Source of the DNA: Nesterenkonia sp. PF2B19
GTDB lineage: Bacteria > Actinomycetota > Actinomycetes > Actinomycetales > Micrococcaceae
Length of the DNA: 64,000 bases
NCBI RefSeq assembly: GCF_001758425.2
Contig: NZ_MDSS02000009.1
Coordinates: forward strand, 1-64,000
Direction: 5' to 3'
Under the pieces are notes generated by a model. It was not told where the DNA came from and did no database searches. It saw only the letters and a program-made list of their open reading frames with translations. Position numbers and translations under genes: made by a program. This document shows, piece after piece, positions 10,480 to 18,986 of this stretch; the stretch's first letter is position 1, and every line of letters begins with the position of its first letter.

Positions 10480-11616
10480 TCAGCGGCGGGACATGTACAG
10501 GGTGAACGCCTTCGTCAGCAGTCGGTCCACGGGGAAGTCCCACTCGCCGTAGGTCTGCACCACATCCGCCCCCATGGTGGTCTTGAACCGGGTGAGTCCG
10601 GCCAGCGGATACTCCGGGTCCAGGGACGGGCTGAGCCCGCCGAGGTCGTACCACCGGCAGCCGGCGGCCAGCGCGTCCTCGATCTGCCGCAGCTGCAGCG
10701 CCCGGGGTGCGTAGCGCTTGCGCTCCTCGGAGGAGGAGGCCCCGTAGACGTACCAGGCGAACTGCCCCTGCCGCACATAGATCGCCGCCGCCAGCAGCGT
10801 CTCCTCGTGGTGGGCGAAGTACAGCGTGCACTCGGTGTCCTCGGCGGCGTTGAGCTCGCGGAACATCCGCTGGAAGTAGCTCAACGGGCGACCGGTGAAG
10901 TCGTCACGCTCCGCGGTCTCCTCGTAGAGCGCCTGCCAGGCGGGCAGGTCCTCCTCCCCGCCGGTGCTGATGGTCAGCTCCGAGCGGGTGGACTTGCGGG
11001 TCTGCCGCCGCGAGGTCTGGTCCATGCGGGCCAGGACCGCGTCGACGTCGAGGGCGGCGCCGTCGTCGTCGGCCAGCGGGATGCGGGCCTGGAACTGCGG
11101 CTGACCGGCCTCGAACTCCTCCGATGCGGAAGGGGCCTGCCAGCCGAGGTGCTCCAGCTCGGCACGGACCGAGTCGGCGCCGTCGTGGACCGTCAAGGGC
11201 TCCAGCTCGGTGATGCTGCGGTGCTCCCCGGAGGCCAGCGCGCGGCGGACGTCCTGAGCCGCCCAGCGGCGGGTGACCCCGGGCAGGCCCATGCGGATCA
11301 GGAAGGCCCCCTGGCGCTTCAGGTGGTCGGTCAGGGCGGGCAGCAGCGCACGGAGCTCCACCTCGTCGGGGTCGAAGACCGGCCCCTCGGCCAGGTAGGC
11401 CAGACTCTTGCGGCCCAGCACCGGAACGGCCGCAGGGACGGGCAGCCGGCGGTGGAGGACCAGGGTCGCGGCCACGAGCCGGTCGCCGTCGAAGGCTCCC
11501 AGTGACTCGCCCCGCCAGTCGGTCTTGACCTGCGGCCAGCGGGGATTCTGCAGGAACGACGACGTCGGGTGCCGACGCAGGAAGGCGGCGTGGTCGGCGG
11601 TGCTGATCGGCGTCAC
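10480..11616 (-). CDS. FemAB/FemX-type peptidoglycan bridge aminoacyltransferase
   Basis: A 378-residue protein of the Fem family. Fem proteins add amino acids from aminoacyl-tRNA to the peptidoglycan stem peptide or lipid II to form interpeptide bridges. Visible hallmarks are the two tandem GNAT-like domains and the C-terminal segments FAWYVYGASSSEERKRYAP and WYDLGGLSP with a following GLTRFKTTMG, typical of FemX/MurM proteins. The N-terminus (FLQNPRWPQVKTDW) also fits. It acts at the inner face of the membrane. It is a single gene, divergent from the LysE-type exporter. Which amino acid it adds cannot be read from the sequence. Confidence 0.85.
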   Translation of the reverse strand: MTPISTADHAAFLRRHPTSSFLQNPRWPQVKTDWRGESLGAFDGDRLVAATLVLHRRLPVPAAVPVLGRKSLAYLAEGPVFDPDEVELRALLPALTDHLKRQGAFLIRMGLPGVTRRWAAQDVRRALASGEHRSITELEPLTVHDGADSVRAELEHLGWQAPSASEEFEAGQPQFQARIPLADDDGAALDVDAVLARMDQTSRRQTRKSTRSELTISTGGEEDLPAWQALYEETAERDDFTGRPLSYFQRMFRELNAAEDTECTLYFAHHEETLLAAAIYVRQGQFAWYVYGASSSEERKRYAPRALQLRQIEDALAAGCRWYDLGGLSPSLDPEYPLAGLTRFKTTMGADVVQTYGEWDFPVDRLLTKAFTLYMSRR

Positions 11617-11815
11617 CGAGAGCGGCGCGGGCTGGTCGTCTGCCGGGAGGGCTGGGGTGGGGTGCTCACGGTCCCGATGATACCGGCCGGGCCTGCCGCT
11701 CCCGGGGACGCCGACAGGCGGTGCGGGGGATCGCGGCTCGGGTGGCGAGTCTCAGAGTGCGGGCTCCGCCGGGCGTCCCGCCGCCGGCCCTGTCACCCAC
11801 GCTACGCTGTCGCCC

Positions 11816-12427
11816 GTGACCATCCTCTCGCTGATCTTCTTCGCGCTGGCGACCGCCGGCACGCCTGGCCCGAACAACACGATCGCCATGGCCTCGGGCG
11901 CGACCTACGGGCTGCGCCGCACGGTGCCGACGATCGCCGGGGTGAACATCGGTTTCCCGGTGATGATCGTGCTCGTCGGGCTGGGGCTGGGTCAGATCCT
12001 GGAGCAGCAGCCGGTGGTCCTGGACGTGCTGCGCCCGATCGGCATCGCCTACCTGCTGTACCTGGCGTGGAAGATCGCCTCCGGCCCCACGGACCTCTCG
12101 GCCCAGGACGGGGCCCGTCCGCCGTCGTTCGTGCAGATGGCGCTCTTCCAGTTCGTGAACCCGAAGGCGTGGACCATGGTGGTGGGCGCGATCGCCGCCT
12201 ACACCGGATTCTGGGAGTCCTTCACCGTCGAGGTGCTGGTGATCGCCACCGTCTTCCTGCTGTTCGGGACCCCGTGCACGGTGAGCTGGGCGCTGCTCGG
12301 CGTCGGAGCGGGCAGGCTCATCTCCAAGCCCGCGCACCTGCGGGCCTTCAACCTGATCATGGCCGGCCTGCTGGTGGTCTCCCTGATCCCGGCCGCCGTG
12401 GAGACGGTGGCGTCCATGACGGGCTGA
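11816..12427 (+). CDS. LysE/RhtB family amino acid exporter
   Basis: A 203-residue membrane protein with the family signature TPGPNNTIAMASGATYGLRR near the N-terminus and FQFVNPKAW in the middle, with five or six predicted helices. LysE/RhtB proteins export amino acids or related compounds. The start codon is GTG 11816. A reading frame for a small membrane protein follows after 72 bp on the same strand. Specificity is not predictable. Confidence 0.85.
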   Translation: MTILSLIFFALATAGTPGPNNTIAMASGATYGLRRTVPTIAGVNIGFPVMIVLVGLGLGQILEQQPVVLDVLRPIGIAYLLYLAWKIASGPTDLSAQDGARPPSFVQMALFQFVNPKAWTMVVGAIAAYTGFWESFTVEVLVIATVFLLFGTPCTVSWALLGVGAGRLISKPAHLRAFNLIMAGLLVVSLIPAAVETVASMTG

Positions 12428-12499
12428 GGGCTCTGGCGAGGAGTGTCGTCCGCCGGTACCCTGACGCGGGACAGCATCGCCGTCGCGCAGAAGGGTCGC

Positions 12500-13008
12500 A
12501 TGTCAGCGCAGAACCACACCTCCGCCCCGTATCCTCCGACGGACGGCTCGTACCTGGGCCCGGATGAGGTGCGGCACCGGCTCAGTGACGACGACGCCCG
12601 CGGCACGGCCTGACCGGCTGGCGCCGCTGGACGGTCGGCCCCGCCGCCGGCACGCCCGGGCGGGCGAAGCTCCAGGTCGCGGCCGGGGTCGTGGGTGGCT
12701 CCCTGCAGCTGGCCTCGCAGCTCTACAACGTCGCCTCCGGGGTGGACACCGGGGTGTGGGCCACCGTGGTGATGATCAGCGGAATCCTCTTCTATGTCCT
12801 GGCCCTGGGCACCTATGTCACCTACCGCGGCAACATCGACCACGGCGTCTACGCGCGCCTCGATCAGGCGCGGCGCGAGGAGGCCGCCCGCTGGGAGGAG
12901 ACCCACGGCGGCCGTCGCCAGCGGCTGCGGGACGCGGCTCAGGCTCAGCAGGCGCCGGAACGGGCCGCCCACCCACCCGGTGCGGGGGAGGGTGGGCGGC
13001 CCGCGTGA
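12500..13008 (+). CDS. Hypothetical membrane protein (frameshift near 12608)
   Basis: Reading starts at ATG 12500 (MSAQNHTSAPYPPTDG), behind AAGGG, and meets a stop at 12611. The neighbouring frame continues without a break as LTGWRRWTVGPAAG to 13008. Restoring one base near 12608 gives 169 residues. There are two hydrophobic segments, one around the VAAGVVGGSLQLASQL region and one at MISGILFYVLALGTYVTY, then a basic, Arg-rich cytoplasmic tail. No family was recognised. The 3' end of the gene overlaps a 14-bp terminator stem. Confidence 0.6.
12961..13003. terminator. Bidirectional terminator hairpin
   Basis: CGGGCCGCCCACCC at 12961-12974 pairs perfectly with GGGTGGGCGGCCCG at 12990-13003 over a 15-base loop. 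It lies in the last codons of the hypothetical membrane protein and faces the convergent sugar transporter that ends at 13025. Confidence 0.7.
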
Positions 13009-13024
13009 ACCGTCAGCGTGTGGA

Positions 13025-14440
13025 TCACTGCATGTCTTCGAGCTGCTTGCCCTTCGTCTCCGGGACGAAGCGGAACACGAAGAACAGCGAGATCGCCGCG
13101 CAGATGGTGTAGAAACCGTAGGCCACACCCAGGCTCAGGTCCGCCATCATCGGGAAGGTCGTGGAGATGGCGAAGTTGGCCAGCCACTGGGCAGCGGCAG
13201 CGATGCCGAGGGCGGTAGCCCGGATGCGGTTGTTGAACATCTCGCCCAGCAGCACCCAGACCGCCGGACCCCAGGACATGCCGAAGAAGACCACAAAGCC
13301 GTTGGCGGCCAACAGGGCGATGACGCCGCCGGTGTCGGTCAGCTGCGGGGTGACGCTGCCGTCGGCGGCCTCCACCACCGGGGCTGTGGCGAAGATCCAC
13401 GCCAGCAGACCGAGGGTGACGGTCATACCGGTGGACCCGATCATGAGCAGTCGACGGCGGCCGATCTTGTCCACCAGGGCGATCGCGATGATGGTGACCA
13501 CGATGTTGGTCACGCCGGTGATCACGGTCTGCGCCAGCGCGTCGGCCTCGGTGAAGCCCACCGACTGCCACAGGGTGGAGGAGTAGTAGAAGATCACGTT
13601 GATGCCCACGAACTGCTGGAACGTGGAGAGCAGGATCCCGACCCAGACGATCGGCAGCAGGCCCAGGGCCGGGCCGCGCAGATGCTTCAGCCGGGTCCGC
13701 GTCTCGGTGCCCAGGCTGCGGCGGATCTCCTCGATGCGCTGGTCCACGCCCGTCTGGAGCACGCGGCTGAGCACCTCGCGGGCCTGGGCCGGGGAGCCCT
13801 TCTTCACCAGGAATCGCGGGGACTCGGGGATCATCAGGGCGAAGGCGCCGTAGGCCAGGGCGGGGACGACCTCCGCGAAGAACATCCATCGCCAGGTCTC
13901 CAGGCCGAACCACAGGGGCTCCGCCGCGCCTCCGGAGAGGCCGGCCAGCCAGGCGTTGGAGAGCAGGGCGACGAAGATGCCGACCACGATGGCCATCTGC
14001 TGCATGGAGCCGAGGCGGCCGCGGATCTGTGCCGGAGAGATCTCTGCGATGTAGGCCGGAGCGATCACCGAGGCCGTGCCGACGCCGAGACCACCGATGA
14101 CCCGCCAGACGATCAGGTCGGTGGCGCCCACGGCGAAGGTGCAGCCGACCGCGCTGATGAGGAACAGCGAGGCCGCGATGAGCATGACCCGGACGCGGCC
14201 GATCCGGTCGGCCAGCTTGCCGGCGGTGAAGGCGCCGACCACGCAGCCCAGCAGGGCCGAGGAGACGACGAAGCCCGTGAGTGCGGGGCTGAGCTCGAAG
14301 CCGTCGCGGACGGCGGAGACGGTGCCGTTGATGACGGCGGTGTCGAAGCCGAAGAGGAATCCTCCGAGGGCGGCGACCGAGGCCAGCAGCAGCGCTTGGC
14401 CGGTATGGAAGCTCTCGGGTGCGGAGCGGGTCTCTGTCAT
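13025..14440 (-). CDS. Sugar porter family MFS transporter (XylE/GLUT-like)
   Basis: A 471-residue, 12-helix sugar:H+ symporter. Family signatures are GFLFGFDTAVINGT in helix 1, GKLADRIGRVRVM, PESPRFLVKKG after helix 6, FQQFVGINVIFYYS in helix 7, DKIGRRRLL and the C-terminal PETKGKQLE. The substrate could be xylose, glucose, arabinose or a polyol. The upstream gene is a ROK-type regulator and a secreted xylanase lies 8.5 kb away, so a pentose is possible but unproven. The promoter is in the 165-bp gap after the ROK gene, which holds operator-like palindromes. Confidence 0.9.
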   Translation of the reverse strand: MTETRSAPESFHTGQALLLASVAALGGFLFGFDTAVINGTVSAVRDGFELSPALTGFVVSSALLGCVVGAFTAGKLADRIGRVRVMLIAASLFLISAVGCTFAVGATDLIVWRVIGGLGVGTASVIAPAYIAEISPAQIRGRLGSMQQMAIVVGIFVALLSNAWLAGLSGGAAEPLWFGLETWRWMFFAEVVPALAYGAFALMIPESPRFLVKKGSPAQAREVLSRVLQTGVDQRIEEIRRSLGTETRTRLKHLRGPALGLLPIVWVGILLSTFQQFVGINVIFYYSSTLWQSVGFTEADALAQTVITGVTNIVVTIIAIALVDKIGRRRLLMIGSTGMTVTLGLLAWIFATAPVVEAADGSVTPQLTDTGGVIALLAANGFVVFFGMSWGPAVWVLLGEMFNNRIRATALGIAAAAQWLANFAISTTFPMMADLSLGVAYGFYTICAAISLFFVFRFVPETKGKQLEDMQ

Positions 14441-14522
14441 AGGGTCCTCCTGTGGTGATCCGTCCCGGGGAGGATCTGGTGAGTCGCGTCACGTGTCGCT
14501 CATCGGGACGGCAGGCCGGTGT

Positions 14523-14540
14523 GAGTGGTGCGGATCACTC
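14523..14540. promoter_or_regulatory. Candidate operator for the sugar porter gene
   Basis: GAGTGGTGCGGATCACTC is an 18-bp near-palindrome (arms GAGTGGT/ATCACTC with one mismatch), 82 bp upstream of the transporter start. A second short palindrome, TGAACGTTCA, lies at 14599-14608. Either could be bound by the ROK regulator encoded upstream. This is inference from position only. Confidence 0.35.
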
Positions 14541-14605
14541 TAGGGAGCCCGTTCGCCTGCTGTCTATGTGATGAACAAGAAGCGCGCTCTAGTCTTGCTG
14601 AACGT

Positions 14606-15801
14606 TCATCCAGTGAACGACTTGCCGGTGGAGCGGAGCTGTTCGTCGAGGGCCAGGGCCACCGCCCCCAGGACGCCGGCGCGCTCACGCAGCCGCGAGA
14701 GGCGCACCGTCAGTTGGTCGGTGGCGGGCGGCACGGCGTGGCGGCGGATCGCCTCATGCATCGGCGCGAGGAGGAGGTCCCCCGCCTGGGCGAGCTCGCC
14801 GCCGACGATGATGGCCTCGGGATTGAACAGGTTGCACAGGTTGGCCAGCGCCCTGCCCGCATGGTGCCCGGTGTCATGCAGCACCCGCAGGCAGGCATGG
14901 TCGCCGTCGGAGGCCGCCGAGACCACCTGAGCGATGGAGATCCCCGGGCCCAGCCGGGGCTCCAGCAGCTCCAGGATGGCGCGAGCGGAGGCCACCGTCT
15001 CCAGGCAGCCCCGGTTGCCGCAGCGGCACACCGTCCCGTGGTCCTCGATCGTGGTGTGCCCCAGCTCCCCGGCCGTGCCGCCGGGTCCCCGGAAGAGACG
15101 CCCGTCGATGATGAGTCCGCTGCCGACGCCGTCGGAGAGCTTCACGTAGGCCATCGTCTCCGCGCCCCGTCCCGCACCCCAGCGATGCTCCGCCAGGGCG
15201 GCGAGATTGGCGTCGTTGTCCACCGACACCGGCGCCCCGAATGTCTCCGCGGCCTGCTCGGCGGGATCCAGGCCCGCCCAGCCGGGCAGGATGGCACGAG
15301 AGTGCATGCGGCCTCCAGGGCGGCCGACCGGGGCCGGAAGCCCCATGCCCACCCGCTGCACCGCGCTCAGCCCCCGGCGCTGGTCCGCCAGGATCTGTCC
15401 GAGCAGACGCTCGGCGATCTCCAGGGCACGGGGCGCGGACGTGCCGGCCGGCAGAACGCTGCGGCACAGCCCCAACGGTTCGCCGGAAGAGTCTGCCAGC
15501 GCCACGGAGATGTGCCGGTGTCCGACGTCCAGACCCACCACGGTGCCTTCGCCCGGGGTGAGGCGGATGCGGGGCCGATGCCTGGTGCCGCCCGGCACGG
15601 TCTCCACCCGTCCGTCCTCACGGAGACGGCGGACGATGTTGGAGACGGTCGCGGGCGCGAGCCCGGTCCGGCGGGCGATCTCCGCCTGAGTGGTGCGACG
15701 TGGTCCCGCAGTGCGGCCTCCACGCGGCGACGGTTCGCCGCGGCCAGTGCGCGCTGCGAGCCCGGCGCTCCGGCAGGCTGAGAGACGGGTCCCTGGGTCA
15801 T
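14606..15801 (-). CDS. ROK family transcriptional regulator (frameshift near 15700)
   Basis: A winged-helix DNA-binding domain (ARRTGLAPATVSNIVRRL) is joined to a ROK sugar-binding/kinase-like domain. The latter has DVGHRHISVALAD, DNDANLAALAEHRWGAG and the zinc motif CRCGNRGCLETVAS. The likely start is ATG 15801 (MTQGPVSQPAG). The first 35 codons are in one frame (ending VEAALRDH) and the rest in another (TTQAEIARRTG onward). One restored base near 15700 gives 398 residues, normal for XylR/NagC-like repressors. It lies directly upstream of the sugar porter and probably regulates it. The effector sugar is unknown. Confidence 0.85.
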
Positions 15802-15852
15802 CACGCTCCTCGGCAGTGAGGGATGACGGCATTGTACCCGGGGGGCCGTCAG

Positions 15853-15886
15853 GCCGCTGCCGGCCTCATCGGAGGGCGGCAGCGGC
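15853..15886 (-). terminator. Terminator hairpin of the purine operon
   Basis: GCCGCTGCC at 15853-15861 pairs with GGCAGCGGC at 15878-15886 over a 16-base loop. It lies 22 bp past the purM stop on the minus strand. Confidence 0.55.
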
Positions 15887-15908
15887 GATATGCGGCGGGG
15901 AGGACGGC

Positions 15909-17065
15909 TCAGTCGGCGTAGGCGCCGGTGAGCAGCACGCCGCCGCCGTCGACACCCTTGGCACCCTGGACGAAGTCCTCGCCGGCACCGGCCACATCCT
16001 CGGGCGAGTACGCGGAGACCTCGCCCATCACCCAGGCGGTCTGACCGGCGGCGGTCAGCTGGGCCACGGCGGCGTCGGCCTGCTCCGGGGCCACCACGGC
16101 CACCATCCCGACCCCCAGGTTCAGAGTCCGCTCCAGGTCCGCCTGCGGGACTCGGCCGAGCTCGGCGACCAGCGAGAACACCGCCGGCCAGGACCAGGTG
16201 GAGCGGTCCACGGTGGCCAGCAGGCCGGCCGGCAGCACGCGGGCCAGATTCGCGGCCAGGCCGCCGCCGGTCACGTGGCTGAACCCGCGCACCGGCAGGT
16301 CTGCGGGCAGCTCGCCCTGCGCCGGGTCGCCGTTGAGGGCCTTCACCAGGTCCAGGCAGGGCGTGGTGTACAGGCGGGTGGGTTCCAGCAGCTCCTCGCC
16401 CAGGGTGCGGCCGAACTCGGGGACCTCGCGCTCGTAGCCCCACCCGGCCGCGGACACCACCCGGCGGACCAGCGAATAGCCGTTGGAGTGGATGCCGGAG
16501 GACCCCATGCCGATGATCACGTCACCGGCGCGCACGCGCTCCGGACCCAGCACGGCGGAGGCGTCCACCATGCCGGTGGCGGCGTGGCGACGTCGTACTC
16601 GTCCTCGGCCAGCAGACCCGGGTGCTCGGCGGTCTCGCCGCCCACCAGGGCGGTGCCGGCCTCCGCACAGGCCTTCGCGATCCCGGACACCACGGCGGCG
16701 ATCCGGGTCGGCTCCACCTTCCCGGTGGCGATGTAGTCGGTCATGAACAGCGGCTCGGCGCCCATGACCACGATGTCATCCACCACCATCCCGACCAGGT
16801 CGAAGCCGATCGTGTCATGGACGTCCATCGCCTGGGCGATCGCCACCTTGGTGCCGACCCCGTCCGTGGAGGTGGCCAGCAGCGGCCGCGGCAGAGCCTT
16901 GAGGGCCGAGGCGTCGTAGAGGCCCGCGAACGCGCCGACCCCGCCCATCACCGCAGGCGTGTGCGTGGCTTCGATATGGGCCTTCATCAGTTCGACGGCG
17001 CGGTCTCCCGCCTCGACGTCGACCCCGGAGGCGGCGTAGGTGATGGGTGCGGGCTGGTCGGTCAT
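15909..17065 (-). CDS. purM: Phosphoribosylformylglycinamidine cyclo-ligase PurM (frameshift near 16588)
   Basis: PurM catalyses the ATP-dependent closure of FGAM to AIR in purine synthesis. It starts at ATG 17065 (MTDQPAPITYAASGVD), overlapping the purF stop by four bases. Conserved segments are LLATSTDGVGTKVAIA, DDIVVMGAEPLFMTDYIA, LVGGETAEHPG, IGMGSSGIHSNGYSLVR and FSHVTGGGLAANLARVLP. The frame breaks between LAEDEYDVA and GMVDASAV near 16588, where one base seems missing. The corrected protein has 385 residues. PurM is normally essential for purine prototrophy, so a true inactivation is unlikely in an otherwise intact operon. Confidence 0.93.
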
Positions 17066-18630
17066 GAAGTGGCCTCCGCGAGCGGCTGGTCGTCGACGTC
17101 GAACTCTGCATCCGGACCCGGCTCGCACCCCGAGGGGGCCGACCGGTCCATGCCGGGAAGCTCCGGCTGCTCCAGCAGCAGCTTGCCGCGGCGGTTCTCC
17201 GGCGGCAGCTCGATCGGGTACTCCCCGGAGAAGCAGGCGGTGCACAGGGTGGAGCGCGGCTGCTCGGTGGCGGCGATCATGCCCTCCTCCGAGATGTAGG
17301 CCAGGGAGTCGGCCCCCACGGCCTGCCGGATCTCATCCATGCTGGCCCCGTTGGCGATCAGCTCCGCCCGGGTGGCGAAGTCGATGCCGTAGAAGCAGGG
17401 CCACTTGATGGGCGGCGAGGAGATCTTCACGTGGACCTCCTTGGCCCCGGCCTCCTTGAGCATGCGCACGATCGCCCGCTGGGTGTTGCCGCGCACGATC
17501 GAGTCGTCCACCACCACCACGCGCTTGTCGCGGACCACGTGCTCCTGCACGTTGAGCTTCAGCCGGATGCCCAGCTGCCGCAGCGTCTGCGAGGGCTGGA
17601 TGAAGGTGCGGCCCACATAGGCGTTCTTGATGAACCCCTGGGCGAAGGGCAGCCCGGAGGCTTCCGCATACCCGACTGCGGCCGGAGTGCCGGACTCGGG
17701 CACCGGGATGACGATGTCGGCGTCGTGGGTGTCCTCACGGGCCAGCTGGCGACCCATCTCCACGCGGGACTCGTACACCGAGCGGCCGTTGATGTTGGCG
17801 TCGGGCCGGGCCAGATAGACGTACTCGAACACGCAGCGCGCCGGCTTGGGGGAGGCGAAGTGCTGGGAGCGGATCCCGTCGGCGTCGATGGCGATGAACT
17901 CGCCGGGCTCGATCTCGCGGATCACCGAGGCGCCCACGGTGGCCAGCGCCGACTGCTCGGAGGCGACCACCCAGCCGCGGTCCAGGCGGCCCAGCACCAG
18001 GGGGCGCACACCCTGGGCGTCGCGCGCCGCGTAGAGCGTGTTCTCCGTCATGAAGACCAGGCAGAAGGCGCCCTTCAACGTGGGCAGCAGCGCCATGGCC
18101 TGCTCCTCCAGGCTGGCGCCCTCCTCATCCTTGAGCAGCGCGGTCACCAGGGCGGTGTCCGTGGTGTTGCCCTGGGCGAGCTCCCCGAAGGAGGGGGTCG
18201 CCCCGCCGCTGCGTTCCACCAGGCGGTCGTAGAGCTCCGCCGAGTTGGTCAGGTTGCCGTTGTGGCCCAGCGCGACGGTGCCGTGCGGGGTGTCGCCGAG
18301 GGTCGGCTGGGCGTTGGACCACTGCCCGCCGCCGGTGGTGGAGTACCGGCAGTGGCCCACCGCGATGTGACCGTTGAGGGCGGTCAGAGTGGACTCGTCG
18401 AAGACCTGGGAGACCAGGCCGATGTCCTTGTAGACGCGGATGCTCTGGCCGTCGGAGGCGGCGATGCCGGCCGACTCCTGGCCGCGGTGCTGGAGCGCGT
18501 ACAGCCCGTAGTAGGCGAGCTTCGCGACCTCCTCACCGGGGGCCCAGACGCCGAACACTCCGCATTCGTCCTGCGGGGTCGCGTCGTCGTCGAGCAGATT
18601 GAAGGTCAGGCGACCGTCAGCGCGGGCCAT
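17062..18630 (-). CDS. purF: Amidophosphoribosyltransferase PurF
   Basis: PurF makes 5-phosphoribosylamine from PRPP and glutamine, the first committed step of purine synthesis. ATG 18630 is used because GAGAGGA lies upstream and because it places the nucleophile Cys23 (DECGVFG) after a short propeptide. The product is 522 residues. Other motifs are YALQHRGQESAGI, the NTDTA glutaminase stretch and the PRPP-binding loop VVVVDDSIVRGNTQRAIV. The C-terminal region holds CFSGEYPIELP. It overlaps purM (4 bp) and the upstream membrane protein gene (14 bp), so it is in one operon with purD-purC upstream. Confidence 0.95.
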   Translation of the reverse strand: MARADGRLTFNLLDDDATPQDECGVFGVWAPGEEVAKLAYYGLYALQHRGQESAGIAASDGQSIRVYKDIGLVSQVFDESTLTALNGHIAVGHCRYSTTGGGQWSNAQPTLGDTPHGTVALGHNGNLTNSAELYDRLVERSGGATPSFGELAQGNTTDTALVTALLKDEEGASLEEQAMALLPTLKGAFCLVFMTENTLYAARDAQGVRPLVLGRLDRGWVVASEQSALATVGASVIREIEPGEFIAIDADGIRSQHFASPKPARCVFEYVYLARPDANINGRSVYESRVEMGRQLAREDTHDADIVIPVPESGTPAAVGYAEASGLPFAQGFIKNAYVGRTFIQPSQTLRQLGIRLKLNVQEHVVRDKRVVVVDDSIVRGNTQRAIVRMLKEAGAKEVHVKISSPPIKWPCFYGIDFATRAELIANGASMDEIRQAVGADSLAYISEEGMIAATEQPRSTLCTACFSGEYPIELPPENRRGKLLLEQPELPGMDRSAPSGCEPGPDAEFDVDDQPLAEATS

Positions 18631-18931
18631 GCTCGTCGGTCCTCTCGGAGGGTGCGGGGGTGGCGGGCACGGCACGGTATTCGCGCGTGCGCCGGCGAGA
18701 ACGGCGGTCCAGGAACAGCCACGCAGTGGCCGCCAGGGCCAGTCCGGGCAGGGACAGCACGAACGTCACGAAGCCGATGCTTCCGGCGGTGGAGTAGTCG
18801 TCCGCCGGTCCGGTGATCAGGACCAGGACGACGGCGGCCACGAGGGCGACGACCACGCCCGCCACGAGGAACGGGACGAGACGGGGAGTGGGGCGGACCG
18901 TCACCTGGCGGTGCTGTTCGCTGGAGGGCAT
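18617..18931 (-). CDS. Small two-helix membrane protein in the purine operon
   Basis: A 104-residue protein with two clear transmembrane segments (VPFLVAGVVVALVAAVVLVLI and IGFVTFVLSLPGLALAATAWLF) and a basic C-terminus (RRSRRRTREYR). It lies between purD-purC and purF and overlaps the purF start by 14 bp, so it is co-transcribed. No function is known. Its position suggests only that it shares purine-operon expression. Confidence 0.65.
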   Translation of the reverse strand: MPSSEQHRQVTVRPTPRLVPFLVAGVVVALVAAVVLVLITGPADDYSTAGSIGFVTFVLSLPGLALAATAWLFLDRRSRRRTREYRAVPATPAPSERTDEHGPR

Positions 18932-18986
18932 GGCTTCCAGTCTACTGGCTTCGCGCGGCCCGGAAGAACGCGCCGGTCCCCGGCCG